64,000 bases of DNA from Sphingobium sufflavum (GTDB lineage Bacteria; Pseudomonadota; Alphaproteobacteria; Sphingomonadales; Sphingomonadaceae): contig NZ_JAJSSH010000001.1 in the NCBI RefSeq assembly GCF_021403115.1, positions 1 to 64,000 of the forward strand. The letters run 5' to 3'. Made by a program: the position numbers and the translations under genes. Shown here piece by piece: positions 44,930 through 53,801 of the stretch. Position 1 is the stretch's first letter. Each line of letters opens with the position of its first letter. The notes under the pieces are model-generated. The model ran no database searches and had not been told where the DNA came from. It worked only from the letters and a program-made list of their open reading frames with translations.

Positions 44930-46006
44930 TCAGAGCGCGCCGAGGTCGAAGGCGTCGAGAAGCCCCTCGCCCTGTCCCGGCTCGCGCGTGCGCGACTGAC
45001 CCAGCGCCGACAGGCTGACCTCGCCGGTCGCCTCCAGATGGGTGACGAAGAATTTCCAGTGGCGATAGGAGAGGAACAGCGCCCCGAAGCCCAGCGTGAC
45101 GACGACCAGCAGCACATCGCCCAGGAACAGCTTGAGCCACTGCACCGTCTTCGCCCCGAACTGGAACTGGATCTCACCCAGCGAGAGATTGCCGATCGCC
45201 TCCCGCAGGAAGGCCGCATAATAGGCCAGCGCGATCAGGCCGAGCAGGATGTAGATGCCGATGACCGCCACGATCAGGACGAGGATGGCGCCGATCGCCG
45301 CCGTCACGTCCATGTCCCGCCGCAGGAAGCCGGATGCGAACAGCCCGGCGACCCCGACCGCCCCCGCCGCGATCACGAAGGGGAGGAGGTAGAAGAGCAG
45401 GAACCGCTTGTAGATCGGTCCCGCCTGCGCCTCCGACCGGAAGGTCTGCGACCCGAAGCTCATCCTCTCCCACCGGTCGTTCCACAGTGATGTCATCGAC
45501 CAGGGAATCAACAGCCAGAGCGGCAGCGCGCCGACGATGCTCTTCCACAGCCAAGAGAAGCCATAGGCGATGCCATTGTCATCGCTGCCACCCCGGATGC
45601 CGTGCCACCAACTGCGGCTGAGCCGGTAGCGCAGCGCCCGGAAACGCGCGACGCCCGCCAGCATCAGCAGGACGAGAAAGGCAGCGATGCCCAGCAGGCC
45701 CGCGATGGCGGCATGCCCCTGCAACGCCAGCGCCTGCGCCCCAAACTGGAGAAAGAAGAAGGGGATGCCAAAAAAGACCAGCGCCATGAGGAAGCCGACG
45801 AGCAGTTCCACGCCGGTCCCGGTCCATTCCAGCGATTCGTCGATGAAATGGGTGTTGGCCCATAGATATTTGCGCGTCCGCGTCGTCGCCCAGAAACGAT
45901 AGATGCCCAGCGTGACGATCATCAGCAACAGGTTGGTGAAGGCAATAGGCGCATAGTCCTGCCATCGCCCAGTAAAGCGAGACGCGCTCGGCCTGTCTGC
46001 ATCCAT
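44930..46006 (-). CDS. DUF898 (YjgN) polytopic membrane protein
   Basis: About 358 residues with at least six hydrophobic segments (for example TNLLLMIVTLGIYRFW, LLVGFLMALVFFGIPFFF and VIAAGAVGVAGLFASG). DUF898 landmarks are LGIYRFWATTRTRKYLW and RSWWHGIRGG. No known activity. A start near 46006 is chosen for the typical short N-terminus before RFTGRW. 14 nt precede the M48 gene. Confidence 0.85.
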   Translation of the reverse strand: MDADRPSASRFTGRWQDYAPIAFTNLLLMIVTLGIYRFWATTRTRKYLWANTHFIDESLEWTGTGVELLVGFLMALVFFGIPFFFLQFGAQALALQGHAAIAGLLGIAAFLVLLMLAGVARFRALRYRLSRSWWHGIRGGSDDNGIAYGFSWLWKSIVGALPLWLLIPWSMTSLWNDRWERMSFGSQTFRSEAQAGPIYKRFLLFYLLPFVIAAGAVGVAGLFASGFLRRDMDVTAAIGAILVLIVAVIGIYILLGLIALAYYAAFLREAIGNLSLGEIQFQFGAKTVQWLKLFLGDVLLVVVTLGFGALFLSYRHWKFFVTHLEATGEVSLSALGQSRTREPGQGEGLLDAFDLGAL

Positions 46007-46332
46007 AGTTGCCACCCCCCGATATTGGCCGGGAAACAGACAGGGCGCACTTCCCCCTGTCAAGCGATTAGGGTGTGGGGAGGGGATTTGGGGGTGCCTT
46101 CCCTGCTGCCTGCGGGAGAGGTTGGGGATAGGCTCGCGCGGTGTTCGACGCCGACAGCGACCTGTCGGTCGCTTGCCCACCCCCGGCCCCTCCCGCAAGC
46201 GGGAGGGGGACGACATTCCTCTTTGAGCCGGAAGCCTCGGATAACGAAAAACCCTCCCCGGCACAGGTCCGGGGAGGGTTTTTACCGATAATAGGGACGC
46301 TGGATTCAGCCTTCGCTGACGGTCACCAATTG
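46007..46332. other. intergenic region with GC-rich hairpins
   Basis: Between the cyclophilin and DUF898 genes, both on the minus strand. It holds a hairpin CCCCTCCCGC-aa-GCGGGAGGGG near 46188-46209, a 15-bp intrinsic terminator (46247-46283) and the duplicated tail of the cyclophilin gene (46306-46324). Confidence 0.6.
46247..46283 (-). terminator. intrinsic terminator downstream of cyclophilin gene
   Basis: AAAAACCCTCCCCGG (46247-46261) and CCGGGGAGGGTTTTT (46269-46283) form a perfect 15-bp stem with a 7-nt loop. The A/T ends make it work in either direction. It lies 50 nt after the cyclophilin stop. Confidence 0.93.
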
Positions 46333-46351
46333 TCAGCCTTCGCTGACGGTC
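46306..46351. repeat. tandem duplication of the cyclophilin 3' end
   Basis: The 19-bp string TCAGCCTTCGCTGACGGTC occurs at 46306-46324 and 46333-46351, period 27. The second copy contains the real stop codon; the first is an untranslated copy just downstream. Confidence 0.85.
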
Positions 46352-46800
46352 GCCTTGACGATCTTGCCAGGGGTGCGCGGCGGCTCGCCCTTGGGCAGGG
46401 CGTCGACATGCTCCATGCCGGACGTGACCTGACCCCAGACAGTGTACTGGCGGTCGAGGAAGGTGGCGTCGTCGAACACGATGAAGAACTGGCTGTTCGC
46501 GCTGTTCGGGTTGCTGGCGCGCGCCATGGAGCAAACGCCGCGCACATGCGGTTCCGCGCTGAACTCCGCCTTGAGGTCGGGCTGCTCCGAACCGCCCATG
46601 CCGGTGCCGGTCGGATCGCCGCCCTGCGCCATAAAGCCGTCGATCACGCGATGGAACACCACGCCATCGTAAAAGCCTTCCTTCGCGAGGCTGACGATAC
46701 GCTCGACATGGCCGGGCGCCAGGTCGTCACGCAGCTTTATCACGACATCGCCGGTGCCATTGCCCGTGTCGAGCGTGAGGGTAAGGGTCTGATCGGCCAT
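46333..46800 (-). CDS. cyclophilin-type peptidyl-prolyl isomerase
   Basis: 155 residues, short single-domain cyclophilin without signal peptide. Core motifs are FYDGVVFHRVIDGFMAQGGDPTGTGMGG and NSANSQFFIVFDDATFLD. The catalytic Arg is in FHRVI. Cytoplasmic folding helper. ATG 46800; strong terminator downstream. Confidence 0.95.
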   Translation of the reverse strand: MADQTLTLTLDTGNGTGDVVIKLRDDLAPGHVERIVSLAKEGFYDGVVFHRVIDGFMAQGGDPTGTGMGGSEQPDLKAEFSAEPHVRGVCSMARASNPNSANSQFFIVFDDATFLDRQYTVWGQVTSGMEHVDALPKGEPPRTPGKIVKATVSEG

Positions 46801-46965
46801 GGGGCATCCTTCTGAAAGATTGGCGTCCGGGCGGCGGGCACCCGGTACAGGCGGGCCGTCCTATCGCCTAACCCGCGTCGATGAAAGCCCCCGGATGATT
46901 GCATTTGGGCACAAGCTGGGCAAAAGCAGGGCCGGATACGTTGTGCAGTGCGAAAGGAGCTGGCG

Positions 46966-48423
46966 ATGAGTGACGACAAGGCCAGTGTACGCCCCGGTTC
47001 GCACGGCGACGGCCCGATCGACGACGAGCGGGCGGACGGCGAAATCGTGATGGAGGACGGCGGCTCGCTGGACGAGGACGACCGGCTGAAGCCGGACTTC
47101 GTCAACGCCGTGCTGGACGCGGTGGACGAGGGCCGGGACGAGGAGGCCCGCGAACTGGTCGCGCCGCTCCACCCCGCGGACATCGCCGACCTTCTCGAAC
47201 TCGTCCCCAATGAACAGCGCGGCGCGGTGGCGGCGGCGCTGGGCGACCTGGTCGGCGCGGAAGTGCTGTCCGAACTGAACGACTATGTCCGCGAGGCCAT
47301 CGTCGAGGCGCTGGAGCCGCAACAGCTCGCCGACATCGCCAGCGAGCTGGACACCGACGACGCGGTCGCGATCATCGAGGATCTGGAGGAGGACGACCAG
47401 AAGGCCGTGCTCGACGCGATGGAGCCGGAGGACCGGGCCGCCATCGAGAGCGCCCTGTCCTACCCGGAGGAATCCGCCGGCCGCCTGATGCAGCGCGACC
47501 TGATCGCGGTGCCGGAGCATATGACGGTGGGGCAGGTCATCGACTTCCTGCAACACGGCAGCGACCTGACCACCGACTTCTGGGAAGTGTTCGTCGTGGA
47601 CGAGGGCCACCGGCCGATCGGGACGTGCCAGTTGAGCTGGCTGCTGACCTGTCCGCGCGGCATTGCCATGGCCGATGTGATGAAGCGCGAGCAGACGCTG
47701 ATCCCGGTCGACATGGATCAGGAGGAAGTCGGGCTGCGCTTCCAGAAATATGCGCTCATCTCCGCCGCCGTGGTCGATCCGGCCGGGCGGCTGGCGGGCA
47801 TGATAACCGTCGACGACATCGTGCACGTCATCAGCCAGGAGGCGGGCGAAGACATATTGCGCCTGTCCGGCGCGGGCGAGGGCGACATCAACGAGCCGGT
47901 GGTCGACAGTTACAAAGCGCGGGTGCGCTGGCTGCTGACCAACCTGTTCACCGCGCTGCTGGCCTCCACCATCATCGCGCTGTTCGAACATACGATCGAG
48001 CGGATGGTCGCGCTGGCGACGCTGATGCCGATCGTGGCGGGCGTGGGCGGCAATGCGGGCAGCCAGACGATGGCGGTGACCGTGCGGGCGCTGGCCACCA
48101 ACCAGATTACCCAGTCCAACACATGGCGGTCGATCCGGCGCGAGTTGCAGGTCGCGGTAATGAACGGCGGCACGGTCGCCATCGCGCTGGGCGTCGGTGT
48201 ATCGCTGGTCTTTCAGGACAGCCATCTGGGCATGGTCATCGCGGCGGCCATGATGACCAATATCGTGACCGCCGGACTGGCGGGGGTCGCGGTGCCGCTG
48301 ATCTTCGACCGGCTGGATCAGGATCCGGCGGTGGCCTCCTCCATCTTCGTCACGATGATTACGGATTCCATGGGCTTTTTCGCCTTCCTGGGCCTGGCGA
48401 CGCTCAGCGGCATCGCGGGATAG
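46966..48423 (+). CDS. mgtE: magnesium transporter MgtE
   Basis: 485 residues. The acidic cytoplasmic N domain (about 50-150) is followed by two CBS motifs (about 150-280) and a five-TM C-terminal domain from about residue 310. The latter includes LMPIVAGVGGNAGSQTMAVTVRAL with the Mg2+ pore signature. Mg2+ sensing in the N/CBS region gates the channel. Start: ATG 46966 with AAAGGAG upstream. Confidence 0.95.
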   Translation: MSDDKASVRPGSHGDGPIDDERADGEIVMEDGGSLDEDDRLKPDFVNAVLDAVDEGRDEEARELVAPLHPADIADLLELVPNEQRGAVAAALGDLVGAEVLSELNDYVREAIVEALEPQQLADIASELDTDDAVAIIEDLEEDDQKAVLDAMEPEDRAAIESALSYPEESAGRLMQRDLIAVPEHMTVGQVIDFLQHGSDLTTDFWEVFVVDEGHRPIGTCQLSWLLTCPRGIAMADVMKREQTLIPVDMDQEEVGLRFQKYALISAAVVDPAGRLAGMITVDDIVHVISQEAGEDILRLSGAGEGDINEPVVDSYKARVRWLLTNLFTALLASTIIALFEHTIERMVALATLMPIVAGVGGNAGSQTMAVTVRALATNQITQSNTWRSIRRELQVAVMNGGTVAIALGVGVSLVFQDSHLGMVIAAAMMTNIVTAGLAGVAVPLIFDRLDQDPAVASSIFVTMITDSMGFFAFLGLATLSGIAG

Positions 48424-48432
48424 GGGCGGGCG

Positions 48433-48822
48433 GTGCCGCTCCACATGACCAAGATCGCCTTTGGCTCGGACAGCGCGGTCACGCTGCGCGCCTGGCTGGA
48501 GAGCCATGCGGAGGAGGCGCTCCTCACCACTCGCTACATGCCCAAGCGCGTGGCGGAGATGGAGGGCGGCTCGCTCTACTGGATATTGGGCGGGGTGATG
48601 GTGGGGCGCAGCCCGCTGCGCGGCTTTGCGGAGAAGCCGGACGGCAAGGTGTGGATCAGGCTGGAACCGCGCCTGATCGCGGTGGAGGCGCGGCCGCGCC
48701 GGGCGCATCAGGGCTGGCGCTATCTGGAGGATAGCGACAAGCCTGCGGATGCGACGGGCGACAGCGGGGACACGCTGCCGCCCGCTCTGGCCAGCGAACT
48801 GGCGCGGTTGGGGCTGCTATAA
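48433..48822 (+). CDS. DUF1489 family protein
   Basis: 129 residues. Segments GGSLYWILGGVMVGRSPLRGF and WIRLEPRLIAVEARPRRAHQGWRYL fit the alphaproteobacterial DUF1489 family. No known function. The GTG start at 48433 lies 10 nt after mgtE, so it is probably cotranscribed; ATG 48445 is an alternative. Confidence 0.8.
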   Translation: MPLHMTKIAFGSDSAVTLRAWLESHAEEALLTTRYMPKRVAEMEGGSLYWILGGVMVGRSPLRGFAEKPDGKVWIRLEPRLIAVEARPRRAHQGWRYLEDSDKPADATGDSGDTLPPALASELARLGLL

Positions 48823-48879
48823 GGGGCGCTTCAGCCGTTCAGCGCCGATGATGGCGGGACGGCTTCAGGAGAAGGCGGT

Positions 48880-49359
48880 TTACGCCTTCTCTTCTTCGGC
48901 GATGGCTTTTTCCGCGCGCTTCAGCTCGGCGGGCTTGCGGGCCTCGAAGACCGTGGCGAGGCGCTTTTCCTCCGCATCGGAGAGGCCATCGGAGGCTTCG
49001 GGGAACATCTCCTCCTCTTCCTCCTCGATATGGTGGAGGTAGCGTTTGCGCAGTTGCGCATAGATAGCGTTCCATTTCACCGAACCGGCGTCATGGTCGG
49101 CCATCTCCTCCATATAATCCTCAATCTCCTTATGCTCGGAAACGCTGTGCTGCGCCTCCTCGCGCAAGTCCGGCTTGGCGAGCATGGTGGAGTAGAGGCT
49201 TTCCTCCTCGGCGGCGGCATGGGCCGTCACCTCCGTCCGAAATTCGATGAACAATTTCTCCAGCGCGCCCTTGTCCTTCGTCTCGTCGATCCGGGCGAGC
49301 AGGGCGCGGTGATTGTCGTGATCCTTCTTCAGATCCGCGAAGATGCGGGCATCGGCCAT
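48880..49359 (-). CDS. hemerythrin-like (HHE) protein
   Basis: 159 residues, four-helix HHE cation-binding domain: ADLKKDHDNHRALLAR, VTAHAAAEEESLY, VSEHKEIEDYM and YLHHIEEEEEEMFPE give the His/Glu iron ligands. The C-terminal tail is Lys/Glu-rich. Binds non-heme di-iron; possible oxygen or NO sensing or stress role. An EcfG-like promoter lies about 35 nt upstream. Confidence 0.9.
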   Translation of the reverse strand: MADARIFADLKKDHDNHRALLARIDETKDKGALEKLFIEFRTEVTAHAAAEEESLYSTMLAKPDLREEAQHSVSEHKEIEDYMEEMADHDAGSVKWNAIYAQLRKRYLHHIEEEEEEMFPEASDGLSDAEEKRLATVFEARKPAELKRAEKAIAEEEKA

Positions 49360-49394
49360 CAGGTGCTCCTCGAAAAAAGGTCATTGAGAGGAGC

Positions 49395-49419
49395 AACGTC
49401 GCGATCCGGCAAAAGTTCA
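49395..49419 (-). promoter_or_regulatory. EcfG-type promoter candidate upstream of hemerythrin gene
   Basis: On the minus strand TGAAC (49419-49415), 16-nt spacer, CGTT (49398-49395): one mismatch in the -35. It lies 36 nt before the ATG at 49359. Confidence 0.5.
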
Positions 49420-49469
49420 GACATGAATGTGCGGACCGGCGTTATCGCGCGCCAAATCCTGCATAAGCC

Positions 49470-49892
49470 CTAGCGGGCGGGGGGAGCGCGGCCTTCCAGT
49501 TGCCGTTCGGCATACCATTGGCGCAGCATGGCCAGCGAACAGCCGGTGAAGCCATTGGTGCCGACCGCCGAGCAACTGTTGGGCAGGAGCACGCGGCCTG
49601 ACGCCTCCAGCGACTGCACATTGCTGGCCCAGCCGGGTGCGCCGACCGTCACCGCCTCCTTCTTCCGCAATTCCTTGGGGATGCGATAGCGGTCATTCTC
49701 CGGCTTGCGCGCGCACACGATGATGGTGCCGTCGTCCGACTGGGGACAGGGATCATTGCCATAGACGACCAGCGCGTTGATCCGTTCGTCCGGTTCCTGC
49801 GCGGCGACGAGCGCGGCGGGGAGGAACGCTGCGGCGAGGAGGAGGCCGAGGGCCGGCAGGAACGGCAGGGTGGAGCGCGGTGCAGGGGTCAT
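49470..49892 (-). CDS. secreted hypothetical protein
   Basis: 140 residues. The signal peptide is LPALGLLLAAAFLPAALVAAQ. The mature part has four Cys: NDPCPQSDDGTIIVCARKPEND and NSCSAVGTNGFTGCSLAML. The VYGNDPCPQ..DGTIIVCARKPENDRYRIP segment looks strongly conserved, but I cannot name a family. Start: ATG 49892. Single gene, divergent from the exopolysaccharide genes. Confidence 0.72.
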   Translation of the reverse strand: MTPAPRSTLPFLPALGLLLAAAFLPAALVAAQEPDERINALVVYGNDPCPQSDDGTIIVCARKPENDRYRIPKELRKKEAVTVGAPGWASNVQSLEASGRVLLPNSCSAVGTNGFTGCSLAMLRQWYAERQLEGRAPPAR

Positions 49893-50180
49893 GGCGGCAT
49901 CCTCCGCCCCGGCGGCTGAACGGCCCGTGTATGGCATGGCCCGGCGGCGGACGGGGCGGCGGAGGCCGGGGGCGGGAGTGGGACCAGCGACGAGCGCGAT
50001 CCGGGGGTGCGTGGCGGGGCCGGTCCAAGGGGTGGCGGCAGGGTTCGCGCCATGCCCACCGCTTTGTTCAGTCTATTTTTGCTTTTTCCGGGCATAAGCG
50101 AGCCGGATGAACGTACCACAATGGGACGGCGCGCCGGACGGCAGGCGTCGCCCCGGCGCGGTGCCAAGGACAGCGGCACG
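49893..50180. other. divergent upstream region of the sugar transferase gene
   Basis: 288 nt between a secreted hypothetical (minus) and the EpsB-like gene (plus). An in-frame extension of the sugar transferase to 50007 exists but lacks domain support. No clear -24/-12 (TGGC-N-GC) sigma-54 site was found by eye, although PrsR is a sigma-54 activator. Confidence 0.4.
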
Positions 50181-51569
50181 ATGATCAGGCTCTTCAAACA
50201 TTATATCCCCTACCCCGTGCTGCTGCTCGGCCTGCTGGATTTCCTGCTGCTGATCGCGTCGGCGGAGGCCGGTTGGATATTGCGCGCGCAGCAGATCGGC
50301 ATGGATGTCGGCGAAATCTATGGCCGGGTCGGGCCGCTGCTGAGCTTTGGCGTATCCTTGCTGGTGTCGATGATCGCGGTGGGGGTCTATGGCCCTGAAG
50401 CGCTGCAATCGCTGCGGTTCGCCACCGCCCGCCTGCTGGTCGCCATCTCGCTGGGCGTGATCTTCCTGTCGGTCATGCATTTCACCATGCCGCAACTGAC
50501 GCTGTGGCGGTCCAATTCGCTCTACGCCATGGTGCTGTCGTTCGGCGCGCTGCTGGCGCTGCGGGTCATGATCGGCTCCATGCTGGGCGGGGAGGCGTTC
50601 AAGCGGCGGCTGGTCGTGCTGGGCGCGGGCAAGCGCGCCGACCGGGTGCGCCAACTGGAGCAACGCAAGGGCAGCGGCTTTCTGGTCGTGGGCTATATCC
50701 AGATGAACGACGGCGAGCAGGTGATCGAGGAAGCGATCAACCGCAACGCCATCTTCAACCTGTCCGACTTCGTGGTGCGCATGGCGGCGAGCGAGGTCAT
50801 CCTGGCGCTGGAGGAACGGCGCAATTCCGTCCCCATGGCGGACCTGTTGCGCATCAAGACGACCGGCGTGCACGTCAACGACCTGTCCACCTTTCTGGAG
50901 CGGGAGACGGGCCGTATCGACCTGGACACCGTCAATCCGAGCTGGCTGATCTTTTCCGACGGATTTTCCGCCGGGCAACGCCTGTCCAGCCTTGCCAAGC
51001 GCCTGTTCGACATTGGCGCCAGCGCGCTGCTGCTGGTGCTTACCGCGCCGGTCATCCTGCTGGGCGCGCTGATCGTGAAGCTCGATAGCAAGGGACCGGC
51101 CTTCTACCGGCAGGCACGTGTCGGCCTGTTCGGGCAGGAGTTCCAGATCGTCAAGCTGCGCACCATGCGGATCGACGCGGAGGTGAACGGACAGGCGGTG
51201 TGGGCGGAGAAAGACGACCCGCGCATCACCCGCGTCGGATATTGGCTGCGCAAGCTGCGTATCGACGAACTGCCGCAGACATGGGTGGTGCTGAAGGGCG
51301 ACATGAGCTTCGTGGGGCCGCGCCCGGAACGACGCCAGTTCGTCGACGATCTGGTCCAGCACCTGCGCTATTATGCGGAGCGGCATATGGTGAAGCCGGG
51401 TATCACCGGCTGGGCGCAGATCAACTATCCCTATGGCGCGTCGATCGAGGACAGCCGCAACAAGCTGGAATATGACCTTTATTACGCCAAGAATTACTCC
51501 CCCTTCCTCGACCTGCTGATCCTGCTCCAGACGATCCGCGTCATCATCTGGCCGGAGGGTGCGCGCTGA
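50181..51569 (+). CDS. exopolysaccharide sugar transferase, TIGR03013/EpsB-like
   Basis: 462 residues. The N-terminal half has about four TM helices and a CoA-binding-like domain (RLVVLGAGKRADRVRQLE). The C-terminal polyprenyl-P glycosyl-1-phosphate transferase domain starts at LAKRLFDIGASALLLVLTAPVIL and has RVGLFGQEFQIVKLRTM, LRKLRIDELPQ and VGPRPERRQFV. It starts undecaprenyl-linked repeat-unit assembly. Its neighbours prsK and prsR point to the PEP-CTERM/exosortase-associated exopolysaccharide type. Start: ATG 50181. Confidence 0.9.
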   Translation: MIRLFKHYIPYPVLLLGLLDFLLLIASAEAGWILRAQQIGMDVGEIYGRVGPLLSFGVSLLVSMIAVGVYGPEALQSLRFATARLLVAISLGVIFLSVMHFTMPQLTLWRSNSLYAMVLSFGALLALRVMIGSMLGGEAFKRRLVVLGAGKRADRVRQLEQRKGSGFLVVGYIQMNDGEQVIEEAINRNAIFNLSDFVVRMAASEVILALEERRNSVPMADLLRIKTTGVHVNDLSTFLERETGRIDLDTVNPSWLIFSDGFSAGQRLSSLAKRLFDIGASALLLVLTAPVILLGALIVKLDSKGPAFYRQARVGLFGQEFQIVKLRTMRIDAEVNGQAVWAEKDDPRITRVGYWLRKLRIDELPQTWVVLKGDMSFVGPRPERRQFVDDLVQHLRYYAERHMVKPGITGWAQINYPYGASIEDSRNKLEYDLYYAKNYSPFLDLLILLQTIRVIIWPEGAR

Positions 51570-51632
51570 CATGCGATTCGGCGATGCTGAATCGGTGCGG
51601 GCCGGTGCCGCCACCCTGAATGACGAGCAGCC

Positions 51633-53801
51633 ATGACCGGCTTCTGGGTCATATTGGGCGACTGGGGCTATGCGCTGGCGGCGGCCCTGTTCACGGCCAT
51701 CGCGATAGTGACGTCACGACAGGGCAGCGGACAGCAGAGTATCGGGGGGCAGGCTGGCGGGGGGCAGGGCGGCAACAGTTCCGCGCGGCAGATGCTGATC
51801 GTCGCCCTCGTCATCACGGCGTTGTGGGCGCTCTATGGTCTGGTGGCGCGCAGCGTGGCAGGGCTGCCCAGCTTTTCGGGCGGGGTGGCGGAGACCGCGC
51901 GCAACGGGGCCTGGCTGACCGTGTCCTGGCTGTTGTTGCGCGGGTCCAGCACCCGGCCCGGCGTCGATGCGATGCCCGCCGGCGCGCGGCCGGTATTCTA
52001 TGCCCTGCTACTGGCACTGGGGTGCCAGCTATGCCTCGACATGGTGGTCAGCGACCTGGTACTGACCGAGGAGACGGTGCAGCCGCTGGTCCAGACGAGC
52101 TGGCTGCTGCGCGCGTCCACGGCGCTGGGCGCGATCTTCCTGCTCCATGGCCTGTATGCGCGGCTGGACCGGGAGAGGAGCAGCAGCATAGGCTGGCTGG
52201 GCTGCGCGCTCACCATCCTGTGGGCCTATGAGTTCAACCATTATCTGCTGGCGTGGCTGAGCGACGGCCGCTTCATCGCCATCGGCCAGATGCGCGGCGT
52301 GGTGATGACGCTGATCGCGCCGCTCATCATGCTGGGCACGGGGCAGCGGGAGCGGCGGGCGATCACCCTGTCGCGCCGTGCGACCTATCACACCGTCACC
52401 GTCGCGCTGGCGATCCTCTATGCCGTCGTTCTGCTGGCGATGATCGTGCTGATCCGCGTGACGGAGAATGTGCCAGCCCAGCTTATCCAGTTGGGCGCGG
52501 TGTTCGCCCTGTCGGTCTTCACCCTGATCCTGCTACCGTCCGCGCCCTTTCGCGCCTGGTTGCGGGTGGAGGTGGCCAAGCATCTGTTCACCCACCGATA
52601 CGACTATCGGCAGGAGTGGATGCGCTTTGCGGACACGCTGGGCAGCGACGGAACGGATGGCGGCCTGCCCCCGCGCCGGGCCGCGCGAGCGGTGGCGCAA
52701 CTGGTCTGCGCGCCCGGTGCGCTGTTGATGATGCGGGGGGAGGACGGGACGCTGGCGCCGGAGGCGGACTGGAACTGGCCGGAGGCGGACGCACCGGGCC
52801 ATGTGATCGACGCCGGGCTGGCCGAACGATTGCAGGCGTCGGGATGGATCGCGGACATCCTCGACCCCGCCGACCCGCTGGCCGACGCCCTGCCCCGCTG
52901 GATGGCGGAGACGCTGGCCGCCTGGACGCTGGTGCCGTTGATCCACCATGGCATACTGACCGGTGCGGTGCTGCTCGCCCGGCCGCCGGGGCGCGGCGGC
53001 GTGGACTGGGAAGACCTCGACATGCTGCGCGTCGTCGCGCGGCAACTGGCCGTGACACTGAACGAGCGGCGGCAGCAACAGGCGCTGGCCGAGGGGCAGC
53101 GGTTCGACGAGTTCAACCGCCGATTCGCCTTCATCCTGCACGACATCAAGAATATGGTCAGCCAGATGAGCCTGCTGGCCGCCAATGCGGAGCGTCATGC
53201 GGAAAACCCCGCCTTTCGCGCCGACATGGTGCTGACCCTGCGCGAGACGGCGGACCGGATGAACGACCTGATCGCCCGGCTGGCCCGGCCCGACCCGGTG
53301 CGGGCGGGCGACAGGGCCGTATGCGACATGGGCGCGGTGGTGCGCGACGTGACGGGGCGCGGCGCGGCACGCGGCCGGGTGCAGGTGTCGGGCACGGAGC
53401 GGCTGATGGTGCGCGGCGACGCCGGGCGGCTGACGCAGGCCATCGGCCATCTGGTGCAGAACGCCCTCGACGCGACGCTGGCGGACGGCGCGCCGGTGCG
53501 GCTCGCCCTGACGCAGGAGGGGGACAGGGCACGGGTCGGGATCACCGACCGGGGCTGCGGCATGTCGGCCGAATTCGTGCGCGACGGGCTGTTCCGGCCC
53601 TTTGCCTCCACCAAGGCGATGGGATTCGGGCTGGGCGCGCACGAAGCCCGATCCCTGATAATGGCGATGGGCGGACAGTTGAGCGTCACCAGCCGCGAGG
53701 GCGAGGGCACCGAATTTACGCTTTCTTTGCCGCTGGTCGTGGACAGTGAGGCAGACGCCCTGTCCCCCCTCCCCCACCTGCGTGACCGAAAGACCGGCTG
53801 A
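51633..53801 (+). CDS. prsK: PEP-CTERM-associated sensor histidine kinase PrsK
   Basis: 722 residues. The N-terminal about eight TM segments (residues 10-310) include a Gly/Gln-rich insert (about 30-48). A GAF-like region (about 330-490) and the kinase core follow: H-box RFAFILHDIKNMVSQMSLLA (His near 503), N-box LVQNALDAT, G1 GITDRGCGM and G2 FGLGAHEARSL. This architecture is the PrsK family (TIGR02916). Partner of PrsR encoded next, overlapping by one nt. ATG 51633. Confidence 0.9.
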   Translation: MTGFWVILGDWGYALAAALFTAIAIVTSRQGSGQQSIGGQAGGGQGGNSSARQMLIVALVITALWALYGLVARSVAGLPSFSGGVAETARNGAWLTVSWLLLRGSSTRPGVDAMPAGARPVFYALLLALGCQLCLDMVVSDLVLTEETVQPLVQTSWLLRASTALGAIFLLHGLYARLDRERSSSIGWLGCALTILWAYEFNHYLLAWLSDGRFIAIGQMRGVVMTLIAPLIMLGTGQRERRAITLSRRATYHTVTVALAILYAVVLLAMIVLIRVTENVPAQLIQLGAVFALSVFTLILLPSAPFRAWLRVEVAKHLFTHRYDYRQEWMRFADTLGSDGTDGGLPPRRAARAVAQLVCAPGALLMMRGEDGTLAPEADWNWPEADAPGHVIDAGLAERLQASGWIADILDPADPLADALPRWMAETLAAWTLVPLIHHGILTGAVLLARPPGRGGVDWEDLDMLRVVARQLAVTLNERRQQQALAEGQRFDEFNRRFAFILHDIKNMVSQMSLLAANAERHAENPAFRADMVLTLRETADRMNDLIARLARPDPVRAGDRAVCDMGAVVRDVTGRGAARGRVQVSGTERLMVRGDAGRLTQAIGHLVQNALDATLADGAPVRLALTQEGDRARVGITDRGCGMSAEFVRDGLFRPFASTKAMGFGLGAHEARSLIMAMGGQLSVTSREGEGTEFTLSLPLVVDSEADALSPLPHLRDRKTG

